A DNA stretch of 64,000 nucleotides from DATAAP01 sp041690495. GTDB lineage: Bacteria > Pseudomonadota > Alphaproteobacteria > CACIAM-22H2. The notes beneath the pieces are model-generated. The model was not told where the DNA came from, ran no database searches, and was given only the letters and a program-made list of their open reading frames with translations. This document shows, one piece after another, positions 36,111 through 44,158 of the stretch; the stretch's first letter is position 1, and each line of letters opens with the position of its first letter. Location: assembly GCA_041690495.1 (NCBI GenBank), contig JAWLHE010000006.1:62001-126000 (forward strand). Reading direction: 5' to 3'. The translations under genes were made by a program, and so were the position numbers.

Positions 36111-36572
36111 TCACTGCGTAGTGCCGGTTCCCGGCTGCCGCGTGCCGGTGCCGGAGTCCGATCCCGTGCCCGTGCTGCCCGATCCGGTGCCGAGCGTCGA
36201 TCCCGGGCTGCCGCTGCTGCCTGCACCCATGCTGCCGCCGGAGCCCGGCGCACCCGGAGAGCCGGACGATCCTGGGCCGCCCGAGCCCATGCTGCCGCTC
36301 GAACCCGGAGAGCCCGAGCCGGTCGGGGCTGATGGACCGGTCCCGGTCATGCCGCCGCCCGTCTGGCTGGAGCCGGTTGTGCCGCTCGTCGAACCCTGGC
36401 CTGGCGCGCTGCTCGTGCCGCCCGTGCCGCCTGATGTGCCTGTCGTCCCGGTGCCGCCCGAACCGACGCTGCCCGACGATCCGCCGGAGCTGCCCGAGCC
36501 GCCGCCGGATTGCGCTAGCGCGGTTCCAGCAACAAGCACGGCCGCCGCTGTCATCGTCAGAAATGTGCGCAT
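36111..36572 (-). CDS. Secreted Gly/Ser/Thr-rich low-complexity protein
   Basis: Predicted exported protein of 153 residues: a clear signal peptide (MRTFLTMTAAAVLVAGTALA, cleavage before QSGGG), then about 130 residues made of Gly, Ser, Thr and Pro in loose repeats such as GSSG, GTGTTG and PGSSGSMGSGG. No known domain; likely disordered in the periplasm or cell surface. ATG 36572 is chosen for the signal peptide; the frame is open 30 codons further. The promoter region holds a perfect EcfG-type GGAAC-N16-CGTT on this strand, so it is probably a general stress protein. Confidence 0.7.
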   Translation of the reverse strand: MRTFLTMTAAAVLVAGTALAQSGGGSGSSGGSSGSVGSGGTGTTGTSGGTGGTSSAPGQGSTSGTTGSSQTGGGMTGTGPSAPTGSGSPGSSGSMGSGGPGSSGSPGAPGSGGSMGAGSSGSPGSTLGTGSGSTGTGSDSGTGTRQPGTGTTQ

Positions 36573-36602
36573 GCGAAATGTCCCTTCAGTCGTGAGGCAC
36601 AT

Positions 36603-36629
36603 GGAACGGCGGGCCGCGAATCGGGTTCC
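36603..36629. promoter_or_regulatory. Symmetrical bidirectional EcfG-type promoter
   Basis: One 27-base element reads as an EcfG promoter on both strands: GGAAC-N16-GGTT on plus (36603-36627), facing the hemerythrin gene, and GGAAC-N16-CGTT on minus (36629-36605), facing the Gly/Ser-rich gene. Each -35 box overlaps the other strand's -10 box. The minus-strand version matches the consensus completely and would start transcription about 25 bases before ATG 36572. The plus version leaves a leader of about 75 bases before 36711. Confidence 0.6.
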
Positions 36630-36710
36630 GGCATTCGCGTCAGCGACGCGCGCTGCCGACATGGCCTCCGCGGCGTTGTTGCCACGTACGCGAACGAGAG
36701 GAGAGCCGCA

Positions 36711-37280
36711 ATGATTGGAACACGGTCGATATCACGCAGCTTGACGGCCTTCGCAGCCGGTGCCGCGCTCAGCGCCTTCGCGAGCCGGGTTGTGCCGCCG
36801 CTCGCCGGTCGCGCCATCGGCCGGGCGCGCGTCGCAAGCGGGGGCGACCCGTTCGATGCGCTCGCGCGCGATCACCAGCGCGTCCTCGGCATGATGGACA
36901 TGATGCTCCAGTCGGATGACAGCGCCACCGTGCGCCGCACCGCGGGGCTCCTGCAGGTGAAGCGCTCGCTGACCGCACATGCGCTCGCGGAGGAGGACAT
37001 CGTCTACCCGCTTCTGCGCGAGGAGGTCGGCGCCGTCGAGGCTGCGGACCGGCTCTATCGCGAGCATGCCGAGCTCAAGATCCATCTCTTCCGCCTCGAA
37101 CACATGCCGAAGAACGACAAGGCGTGGCGCGAGGAACTCCGGGATCTCCGCGAGCTGATCGCACGCCACGCCGGCGACGAGGAGAACGAACAGTTTCCGC
37201 GCCTGCGCGAAAAACTCTCGCAGGAGCGGATCGCCCAGCTCTCCGGCGATGTGGAACGCGAGAAGCAGATGGTGCTCTAG
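36711..37280 (+). CDS. Hemerythrin HHE-domain protein
   Basis: A 189-residue protein with a hydrophobic N-terminal segment (about residues 10-35) and a hemerythrin-like four-helix domain (about residues 48-150). Candidate iron-ligand residues are spaced as in the family: H in RDHQRV, H and E in HALAEED, H in REHAEL, H and E in RHAGDEENE. Such proteins bind a non-haem di-iron centre and are linked to oxygen or nitric oxide sensing or to iron storage under stress. The EcfG-like promoter shared with the divergent secreted protein supports a stress role. Confidence 0.88.
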   Translation: MIGTRSISRSLTAFAAGAALSAFASRVVPPLAGRAIGRARVASGGDPFDALARDHQRVLGMMDMMLQSDDSATVRRTAGLLQVKRSLTAHALAEEDIVYPLLREEVGAVEAADRLYREHAELKIHLFRLEHMPKNDKAWREELRDLRELIARHAGDEENEQFPRLREKLSQERIAQLSGDVEREKQMVL

Positions 37281-37303
37281 GAGGAGACCGCAGCCAGTTC
37301 CGT

Positions 37304-37332
37304 GCGGGGACGGGTCTCGGCTCCGCCCCTGC
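37304..37332. repeat. Degenerate GGGCGGGT-family palindrome
   Basis: Imperfect palindrome GCGGGGACGGGTCT / GCTCCGCCCCTGC between convergent ends of the hemerythrin gene and dctM. It matches the dispersed family at 17.2, 27.7, 30.6 and 49.0 kb and is probably used as a bidirectional terminator. Confidence 0.55.
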
Positions 37333-37371
37333 AAGATCGGCCGCACAGGGTGTTCGCCGCCAGGGACCAGC

Positions 37372-38691
37372 CTATTTGAACATCATTCGCGGCAACCATG
37401 TCGCGATCGGCGGGATGAGCATGATCAACAGCAGCATGCCGGCGCTGAACAGGACATAGGGCATCACCGCGCGGAAGACCTGCGCCATGGTAATGTGCGG
37501 CGGCGCCACGCCCTTCAACGTGAACAGCAGCAGCCCGAATGGCGGCGTCAGCAGCCCGAGCTGCATGCAGATCAGGAACAGGACGCCGAACCACAGAGGA
37601 TCGATTCCCAGGACCTGCACCAGCGGCATGAAGAACGGCAAGGTGATGAGCATCATGCTGACCTGGTCGACGAAGCATCCCAGCATGATCAGGACCGCCA
37701 TCATGCCGGCCACGACCATCATCGGCGACAGCCCCTGGCCTGCGACCAGGCTGACGAGACCGTTGGCGCCGCCCGAGAAGCTGAGGATCTGCGCGAAGGT
37801 CGTGGCACCGACGATGATGAACAGGATGGTTCCCGAAATCGCCGCCGTGCCCATCAGTGCCTGCATCAGTCCGCGCCAGGTCAGTGCACGATAGGCGGCG
37901 GCGACGACCACCGTGGCGACCGCGCCGAGAGCGGCCGCCTCGGTCGGTGTCGCCCAACCGGCGACCATCGCCCCGATCACCACGCCGAAGATCACGAACA
38001 GCGGCAGGACGTAGACGATCAGCGGGCGCCATCGCGCCCAGCCCGAGACCCGCTTGAACTCGTCGTCGCGCGGCGCCAGGCCCGGAACGAGCATCGCCGA
38101 AATGATGATGTAACCGACGAAGGCGATGCTGAGCAGCAGGCCGGGCAGAATCCCGGCGATCAGCAGCTGCGAGATCGAGATGCCGGCGAGGCTGCCGAGC
38201 AGCACCGTCAGCGCCGACGGCGGGATCAGCATGTCGACGCCGCCGATCGCCATGATTGGCCCCATCGCCAGCTTCGGCTCGTAGCCCCGCCGCAGCATCT
38301 CGGGCAGCAGCAGGCTGCCGAGCAGCGCAGTCGTGGCGATGGTCGAGCCCGAAATCGCGGAGAAGACCGTGCCTGCGACGACCGCGACGACCGCCAAGCG
38401 GCCCGGCACGCGGCGGATCAGCAGCTCGATGGCTTCGATGGCCTTCATCGCGACGCCAGTATGGAACAGCACCTCGCCCATCAGCACGAAGAACGGGATC
38501 GGCGTCAGGGAGAAGTTCGTGATTGATGCGACCGCATTGCGCGCGAGCTGCATCAGCCCGGCATCTCCGCCGAGGAATACGACGGCGCCGACCATATTGA
38601 CGGCGACGAAGGCGAACGCGACCGGCACGCCGATCGCCATCAGCGTACTGAGCATGCCGAATAGCAGCAGGAGCGCGAGCTGCCAGCTCAC
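37372..38691 (-). CDS. TRAP transporter large permease DctM
   Basis: Large (12-segment) membrane subunit of a tripartite ATP-independent periplasmic transporter. The 439-residue product is hydrophobic throughout, with DctM-typical GVPVAFAFVAVN, the SPFFVLMGE-like IPFFVLMGEVLF, SGSTIATTALLGSLLLPEM and IPPSALTVLLG. GTG 38691 is the start because it overlaps the dctQ stop (GTGA); the frame extends artificially upstream. With dctQ and dctP it imports an organic acid by Na+ or H+ gradient. Its placement after iorAB suggests an aromatic or 2-oxo acid, but this is inference. Confidence 0.93.
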   Translation of the reverse strand: MSWQLALLLLFGMLSTLMAIGVPVAFAFVAVNMVGAVVFLGGDAGLMQLARNAVASITNFSLTPIPFFVLMGEVLFHTGVAMKAIEAIELLIRRVPGRLAVVAVVAGTVFSAISGSTIATTALLGSLLLPEMLRRGYEPKLAMGPIMAIGGVDMLIPPSALTVLLGSLAGISISQLLIAGILPGLLLSIAFVGYIIISAMLVPGLAPRDDEFKRVSGWARWRPLIVYVLPLFVIFGVVIGAMVAGWATPTEAAALGAVATVVVAAAYRALTWRGLMQALMGTAAISGTILFIIVGATTFAQILSFSGGANGLVSLVAGQGLSPMMVVAGMMAVLIMLGCFVDQVSMMLITLPFFMPLVQVLGIDPLWFGVLFLICMQLGLLTPPFGLLLFTLKGVAPPHITMAQVFRAVMPYVLFSAGMLLLIMLIPPIATWLPRMMFK

Positions 38692-39176
38692 GACGCCGCC
38701 CCGAGCGAGCGGTTCAGCATCCGGCGGACGAATTCGATCACCAGCAGCGCGGCGCCGGCGGGCAGCGGCACGAACAGCCACCATTCAGGGAATACGAGCG
38801 TTTTGATGATCAGCGAGCCAATGGCGCGCGAATCGACGATGATCCTTATCCCGTACCACACCAGGGCCAGGCTTCCGGCAAGGCCGATCAGGTCTGCAAG
38901 CTGATCGAGCCGGCGCGCCACTTGGTGCGGCAGCGCCGATACCAGGATCTCGACGCGGACATGCTGGTTGGAATGGAGCAGCCACGGCGCAGACAGGAAG
39001 GTCGCCACCGGCAGGCTGTATTCGGAGATCTCGACGATCCAGGGCAGGTTGCTCAGACCAACGTTGCGCATCACCACGTCGAGCGTCACCAGCACCGCCA
39101 CGACTCCGATCAGCACCGCGGAGATGACGCCGCAGCCGTTGATCAGCCCGCGATAGAAACGGTCGAGGGAGGACAT
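38688..39176 (-). CDS. TRAP transporter small permease DctQ
   Basis: Four-segment small membrane subunit of the TRAP transporter, 162 residues. It has hydrophobic segments at about residues 14-36, 50-67, 92-112 and 128-150 and a DctQ-type RNVGLSNLPWIVEISEYSL motif. It is coupled to dctM by a 4-base overlap. A large imperfect palindrome separates it from dctP upstream. Confidence 0.9.
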   Translation of the reverse strand: MSSLDRFYRGLINGCGVISAVLIGVVAVLVTLDVVMRNVGLSNLPWIVEISEYSLPVATFLSAPWLLHSNQHVRVEILVSALPHQVARRLDQLADLIGLAGSLALVWYGIRIIVDSRAIGSLIIKTLVFPEWWLFVPLPAGAALLVIEFVRRMLNRSLGAAS

Positions 39177-39214
39177 CTGTCGGACCGCAAGGTGATGAGC
39201 TAGCCGAGCCTCAT

Positions 39215-39295
39215 TGCGTCATGCCCGGGCTCGACCCGGGGATCCATGGTGCATGCGGCACGATGGACCCGCGGGTCGGGCCCGCGGATGACGCA
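39215..39295. repeat. Large imperfect palindrome between dctP and dctQ
   Basis: Two 33-base arms (39215-39247 and 39263-39295) are near-perfect reverse complements, framed by TGCGTCATG and CATGACGCA-type ends. Each arm carries its own inner palindrome (CCCGGGCTCGACCCGGGG; CCCGCGGGTCGGGCCCGCGG). This CATGCCCGG-type element resembles dispersed intergenic repeats of alphaproteobacteria. A half copy is at 61390-61415. Lying inside the TRAP operon, it may lower membrane-subunit expression relative to dctP. Confidence 0.75.
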
Positions 39296-39334
39296 TATGG
39301 GAAGGCACGACCGGTCGACTGCCCGCAGCCGGCG

Positions 39335-40303
39335 TCACTTGCTCAGCAGCTCGCGGAGCTTGGGGCCATGCTCCGGGCTCTTCGCGATGATGCTCTGCCA
39401 GCCGACCTCGTAGGCCTTCGCAAGATACTGCTTGGCGGCATCGCCCTGGAACGTGATCGTCTGGATACCTGCCTCCGCCTGCTTTTTCCTGTCGGCATCG
39501 TTGCGGGCAATCGTCTCCGTATCGAGCGTCTCGAGCCAGATGCCCTGCTTGGTGAGGTATTCGCGCTGCTTGTCGTCGAGGCGCTTCCAGGTGTTGAGGT
39601 TCACCAGCACGCTGACCTCGACATTGTAGAAGCCCGGATCGACGCGGAACTTCGTCTTCTCGTGCCAGCCGAAATCGAAGATTCCCTGGATCGGCCAGCC
39701 GTAGCCGTCGACCACGCCGCGCTCGAGCGCCGTGTAGACCTCGCCCGGCGGCGTCTGCACCACGGTGGCGCCCAACGCCTGGAAGAAGTCCCGATAGACC
39801 GGGGTGATACGCAGCTTCAGGCCGCTCAGATCGGGCTTGTCGATTCTCTTGTTGAGATAGAGATGGAACGGCGTGCTCTCCCACGATTTCGCGAGATAGT
39901 ACGCGTTCATCTTCGCGTTCCAGACCTTGTTGATGTAGTCATACGCGCCGTTCTTGCGCAGCTCCGGTGCGGTCATCTGCGCCAGCTTGAGGGCGTCCGA
40001 TTCCGGCATGATGTTGGTGTAGAAGGCACCGGTGACGTTGGCCATGTCGACGACGCCGTTGCGCACCGCGGTGCCGACCTCGAACGGCGGGATCGCCTTG
40101 GGCCCGCCGATATAGTTGATCTGCACGAGGCCCTTGCCTTCGTCGTTCACCTTCTTGATGAACTTCTCGAAATTGAGCGAGCCTGCGGTCTTCTCCGCGA
40201 ACGAGCTGACCGCGCGCAGGGTGACTTCCGCCGCATGCGCGGCGCCGGCCGCCGCCACCAGCGCTCCGGAGAGCGCGACCGCTTTCACAACATGCATCTT
40301 CAT
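39335..40303 (-). CDS. TRAP transporter substrate-binding protein DctP
   Basis: Periplasmic solute receptor of the DctP family, 322 residues. A signal peptide (MKMHVVKAVALSGALVAAAG, cleavage near AHA-A) precedes the receptor domain with the substrate-anchoring region DLSGLKLRITPVYRDFFQALGA (the family Arg that binds carboxylates is in LKLRITP) and GVVDGYGWPIQ. ATG 40303 has a GGGGAG site; upstream in-frame codons are not needed. It lies 63 bases after iorB and is probably in the same transcript. Confidence 0.92.
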   Translation of the reverse strand: MKMHVVKAVALSGALVAAAGAAHAAEVTLRAVSSFAEKTAGSLNFEKFIKKVNDEGKGLVQINYIGGPKAIPPFEVGTAVRNGVVDMANVTGAFYTNIMPESDALKLAQMTAPELRKNGAYDYINKVWNAKMNAYYLAKSWESTPFHLYLNKRIDKPDLSGLKLRITPVYRDFFQALGATVVQTPPGEVYTALERGVVDGYGWPIQGIFDFGWHEKTKFRVDPGFYNVEVSVLVNLNTWKRLDDKQREYLTKQGIWLETLDTETIARNDADRKKQAEAGIQTITFQGDAAKQYLAKAYEVGWQSIIAKSPEHGPKLRELLSK

Positions 40304-40366
40304 CTTTCTGAACTCCCCGTTTCTACTCTTCGAAGTTTTCAACATCGCGCCCGCGGCGGCGCCCCC

Positions 40367-41953
40367 TTACCCGCGCGCGGCGCGCGCAACATCTCCCGAG
40401 GGTGAGCTTGCCTGTTCTCCACTTCCCTCGAAAATGCAAGGGTCCACGGCTGGCAGGCCATGGGAGGGTGACAGGCTGCCTGCGAGCGCGGCCAGTGTCT
40501 TGTCGAGCGCATCGCCTTCCGGATCGGCCAGGGCCGCCTCGCGCGCCTGCTTGATCGCCGCGGCATCGGCACGCCGGTCGGCCAGCGATTCGAAAATGAG
40601 ATTGAAGTTGCGCAGGCCGCGCCGGTGCGTTTCGCCGTAGCCTTTGATGAGCCTCGCGCACTCGGCGATCTCTATGGCCGCGGCCGGATCGCGCGCGGCG
40701 CAGCGCTCGACGGCGTCGAGCCACCGTCCGATCAGCGCCTGCTCCTCGGCGAAGCGCGCGGTGCGGCGGCGCCACGGCTTGAGCCGCGCCATTGTCCGGA
40801 GCAGCAGGAAGCCCGTGACCGTCGTCGTCTTGACGTGCAGGCCGACATTGAAGCGGTCGGTCAGCCCGCGCTTCCGCGCGAAGGCGAGCACGCGGCTGCC
40901 CAATGCGGCGGGCAGCACCGCGCACAGCTCCTCGACTCCGGGCTTGAGGAACTCGACCACAACCACCGGCTCGTGGGTTTTCGCGCCGATTTCGTCGCGC
41001 ACGCGCGCAATGCGGCTCGTCCGTGTCTTCAGCGCAGCGACGCGGATCACATCCTCGTAGCTCATCCACAGCGCCAGATGTCGTGCCGTGGCGTTGGTCA
41101 GCTTGTATTCGCTTTGCGCTCCATGCCGGTCGACCGTCAGGATCGGCGTGAGCCGCTCGAGATACAGGCGCGCGTAATCGTCGTCCTGGTAGTCGGTGAC
41201 GCGGCGCACGCCTTCTTCGATGATGGCATGGGTCTGCGGCGGGAAGCTCTGCCGCACGATCTCGACCGGATCGGCGGCGCGGGGCGCCGCGGCGCGGCCC
41301 GCGGCAGGCGCCAGCTCGCCGCGCGCGCAGGCAAAGCCGGCGGCGAAGCCGCGCAGCGACGCTTCGACGCCCTTTCCGGAGCGGCGTATCGCCGCCTCGC
41401 ACGCCGCGCGGCCGAACGGCAGCGCGCCCGTGCTGGCGATGGCGCCGAACAGCACGGCGTTGATGACGCTGCCGGTCTGCTGCGCCAGCCGCGCAAAGTC
41501 GTAGAGCACCGCCCACTTCGCCAGCTGGTCGGCCGCGCGCGTCACCGCATGTGCGTCGTAACGGCCGTCTCCCATCGCAATCTTCTCGGCGATCGCGTAG
41601 ATGCGGTGAGTCGAGGCGACCAGCGTGGTGCGTTCCGGGCTGACATAGCCGTTCTGCATCGCGCGACCCGCCTCGATCAGCTCAGACGCGACCATGACGT
41701 CGATGTTGCCGGGACTCGGCGTCAGTGCGAAAACCGGGCGGCGTCCGCCGAGCGTGTCGGCGCGCGCAGGAAAGATCTCGATGTAATACGTCGTGGCGCC
41801 GGTTCGCTGCGCCACTCCGGGGATCGAGGTGCTCTGGACCGGGAAGTCCTCGGCTGCGGCGGCATCGACCAGCCAGTCGGCGAGCACGCCGCCGCCCTCG
41901 CCGCCCAGCGCGGCGATCAGGACCGTAACCGGACGCGCGGGCTGATCGCTCAC
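40367..41953 (-). CDS. iorB: Indolepyruvate ferredoxin oxidoreductase beta subunit (long form)
   Basis: Gamma/beta-type subunit of a 2-oxoacid:ferredoxin oxidoreductase acting on arylpyruvates. The 528 residues are much longer than the roughly 200 of archaeal IorB. The first 190 residues are the POR gamma-type domain (ALGGEGGGVLADWLVDAA, SIPGVAQRTGATTYYIE) and the rest is the proteobacterial extension domain (DUF6537-like). GTG 41953 overlaps the iorA stop (GTGA). It forms a complex with IorA to convert indolepyruvate or phenylpyruvate to the aryl-acetyl-CoA with reduction of ferredoxin. Confidence 0.9.
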   Translation of the reverse strand: MSDQPARPVTVLIAALGGEGGGVLADWLVDAAAAEDFPVQSTSIPGVAQRTGATTYYIEIFPARADTLGGRRPVFALTPSPGNIDVMVASELIEAGRAMQNGYVSPERTTLVASTHRIYAIAEKIAMGDGRYDAHAVTRAADQLAKWAVLYDFARLAQQTGSVINAVLFGAIASTGALPFGRAACEAAIRRSGKGVEASLRGFAAGFACARGELAPAAGRAAAPRAADPVEIVRQSFPPQTHAIIEEGVRRVTDYQDDDYARLYLERLTPILTVDRHGAQSEYKLTNATARHLALWMSYEDVIRVAALKTRTSRIARVRDEIGAKTHEPVVVVEFLKPGVEELCAVLPAALGSRVLAFARKRGLTDRFNVGLHVKTTTVTGFLLLRTMARLKPWRRRTARFAEEQALIGRWLDAVERCAARDPAAAIEIAECARLIKGYGETHRRGLRNFNLIFESLADRRADAAAIKQAREAALADPEGDALDKTLAALAGSLSPSHGLPAVDPCIFEGSGEQASSPSGDVARAARG

Positions 41954-44094
41954 GTTGCGGCCGCTCCCGTCGGCGCCCCGCCGAGATAGCCGATCACGCG
42001 CTGCCGGATGCGGTGGAGCATCCGGTCGAACCAGGTCGGGTTCTGGACGATGTCGGCCTTGTAGAACGACGGGCACAGCACCGCCGCATGCGCCACCTCC
42101 CCGCATACGCCGCAGCCGACGCAGCCGTTGTTGACGTGCGCGACCGGGTCGGTCTTGAGCGGATCGCTGCTCGGCTTCACGGTCAGCGACGGGCAGCCGG
42201 AGAGGCGGATGCAGGAATGATCGCCGGTGCAGACGTCCTCGTCGACGCCGAAGCGCGTGCGCACGACGCGCTCGCCGGCAGCAAGAGCCTTGGCGTTGAG
42301 CGGCCGGATGCGGCGCTGGCGCTCGAGCTGGCATTCGCCGTCGGCGACGATGACCTTGAGGCCCGGCTCCCTGGTCGTCATCGCCTCGCGCAGCGCGCGC
42401 ACCATGGTGCCGATATTGTAGGTGCGGATCGTCTTCAGCCACTTGACGCCGACACCCTTCAGCGCGTTCTCGATCGCCATGTCGACGCGCTCGTTATGCG
42501 CGTTGCGGCCCGAGGACGGGATGTTCTGCGTGCCCGTCGCCGAGGTATAGCCGTTCTTCATGATGACGAGCACGCTGTCGTTCTTGTTGAACACCGCGCT
42601 CGACACGCCTGTCGACAGGCCGTTGTGCCAGAAGCCGCCGTCGCCCATGACGCTGATCACGCGCTTGCCGAAGGCCGGCGCCACGCCGGTCGAGCTGGCC
42701 AGCCCGAGGCCGTAGCCGAGCACGGTGTTGCCGATGTTGAAGGGCGGCAGGGTCGAGAAGGTATGGCAGCCGATATCGGCGCTGACATGCAGCGGGCCCA
42801 GCTCTTTCTGAACGATCTTCATGGCGCTGAACACCGGCCGCTCCGGACAGCCGACGCAAAAGCCGGGCGGCCGCGCCGGCACCGGAGCGCCGAGGTGCTC
42901 CACGGCACGGCGCTTCGGCGCGGTAAGCTGCTCGAACGCCGCCGAGACTTGTGCGAGATCGAGGCCGCGCGGAACGGCGCCCTCGACGAAGCGCGTGACC
43001 CCGGTCAGCACGACCTCGCCGGTATACTCGCCTGCCATCGGCAGCACGTCCTTGCCGACCACGGTGGTGTTGAGATCGGCCTTGCGCAGCATGGCGTTGA
43101 CCGCCTGCTCGATATAGGCGGGCTGGCCTTCCTCGACGACCAGCACGGCGCGCTTGCCGGCGCAGAATTCCGTCACCTCGTCCGGCACCATCGGGTAGGT
43201 CACGTTCATCACGTAGAGCGGCACCTCGCAGTCGCCGAACGCATCGGCGAGGCCGAGCTGCTGCAGCGCCCGCACGACCGTGTTGTACATCCCGCCCTGC
43301 AGGACGATGCCGATGTCGTCGTGGCGGCCGGCGAACGTCTCGTTCAGGCGGTTGTCGCGGATGAACTTGACCGCGGCCGGCCAGCGCACGTCGATCTTGT
43401 GCTTCTCCTGCGCGTAGGTCGACGGCGGCAGGCAGATGCGCGAATAGTCGTAATCGGGAGTCTCGATCACGTGGTTGCGCGAAAATTGCGGCGCCCGGTT
43501 GTCCTTCGTCACGAAGCTGCCGTGGACGTGGCAGGCGCGGATGCGCAGCTCGAGCATCACCGGCGTGTTGCTCGCCTCGGAAAGCTGGAAGCCCTTCTCC
43601 ACCATGTCGACGATGGTCGGCAGGTTCGGCCGCGGATCGAGCAGCCAGATCTGCGACTTCATCGCGAAGGCGTGGGAGCGCTCCTGAATGATGCTGGCGC
43701 CCTCACCGTAATCCTCGCCGATGATGATGAGAGCCCCGCCCTTCACGCCGGCCGAGGCGACGTTCGACAGGGCATCCGAGGCGACGTTGGTGCCGACGGT
43801 CGACTTCCACGTCACCGCGCCGCGCAGCGGATAGTTGATCGAGGCCCCGAGCATGGCGGCAGCGCCCGCCTCGTTCGCCGCCGGCTGGAAATGGACTCCA
43901 AGCTCGTCGAGGATGTCCTTCGCGTCGGCGAGCACGTCGACCAGATGCGAGACTGGCGCCCCCTGATACCCGCCGATATAGCTGACGCCGGATTGCAGCA
44001 GCGCCTTGGTGACCGCGAGGATGCCTTCGCCATGGAAGGTCGCGCCGCCGCGCAGGCGCAGCAACTCGACTTCCTTCTTGAAAGAGCGCTCCAT
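41950..44094 (-). CDS. iorA: Indolepyruvate ferredoxin oxidoreductase alpha subunit
   Basis: Catalytic subunit, 714 residues. The N-terminal pyruvate-oxidoreductase domain begins with GGYQGAPVSHLVDVL. A central TPP domain has the GDG...N motif (GDGGFWHNGLSTG followed by NGYTSATGTQ) and CVGCPERP. A C-terminal ferredoxin-like part has two Cys clusters (CTGDHSCIRLSGCP and NNGCVGCGVCGEVAH). It oxidatively decarboxylates aryl 2-oxo acids from Trp, Phe and Tyr transamination. Usually associated with anaerobic or ferredoxin-rich metabolism, but long-form iorAB also occur in aerobic proteobacteria. An 11-bp AT-rich hairpin sits just upstream. Confidence 0.93.
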   Translation of the reverse strand: MERSFKKEVELLRLRGGATFHGEGILAVTKALLQSGVSYIGGYQGAPVSHLVDVLADAKDILDELGVHFQPAANEAGAAAMLGASINYPLRGAVTWKSTVGTNVASDALSNVASAGVKGGALIIIGEDYGEGASIIQERSHAFAMKSQIWLLDPRPNLPTIVDMVEKGFQLSEASNTPVMLELRIRACHVHGSFVTKDNRAPQFSRNHVIETPDYDYSRICLPPSTYAQEKHKIDVRWPAAVKFIRDNRLNETFAGRHDDIGIVLQGGMYNTVVRALQQLGLADAFGDCEVPLYVMNVTYPMVPDEVTEFCAGKRAVLVVEEGQPAYIEQAVNAMLRKADLNTTVVGKDVLPMAGEYTGEVVLTGVTRFVEGAVPRGLDLAQVSAAFEQLTAPKRRAVEHLGAPVPARPPGFCVGCPERPVFSAMKIVQKELGPLHVSADIGCHTFSTLPPFNIGNTVLGYGLGLASSTGVAPAFGKRVISVMGDGGFWHNGLSTGVSSAVFNKNDSVLVIMKNGYTSATGTQNIPSSGRNAHNERVDMAIENALKGVGVKWLKTIRTYNIGTMVRALREAMTTREPGLKVIVADGECQLERQRRIRPLNAKALAAGERVVRTRFGVDEDVCTGDHSCIRLSGCPSLTVKPSSDPLKTDPVAHVNNGCVGCGVCGEVAHAAVLCPSFYKADIVQNPTWFDRMLHRIRQRVIGYLGGAPTGAAAT

Positions 44095-44121
44095 GCATCC
44101 TCACACGACGTCAGAATGACG

Positions 44122-44147
44122 GGGATATTTTAAGCCTAAAATATCCC
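44122..44147. promoter_or_regulatory. AT-rich perfect hairpin upstream of iorA
   Basis: Perfect 11-bp inverted repeat GGGATATTTTA / TAAAATATCCC with an AGCC loop, conspicuously AT-rich for this genome. It lies between the EamA gene end and iorA, both on the minus strand, 28 bases before the iorA start. It may terminate the thyA-folA-eamA transcript or be an operator for the ior-TRAP genes. Confidence 0.5.
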
Positions 44148-44158
44148 GCCGCAACGGC

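Noticed and set aside
35834..36121. 95-codon frame containing CHGKQGSAKKTGPAKKDG as a possible cytochrome fragment.
   Set aside because: No CxxCH motif, no credible start, overlaps the end of the convergent gene; kept only as a note in the intergenic entry.
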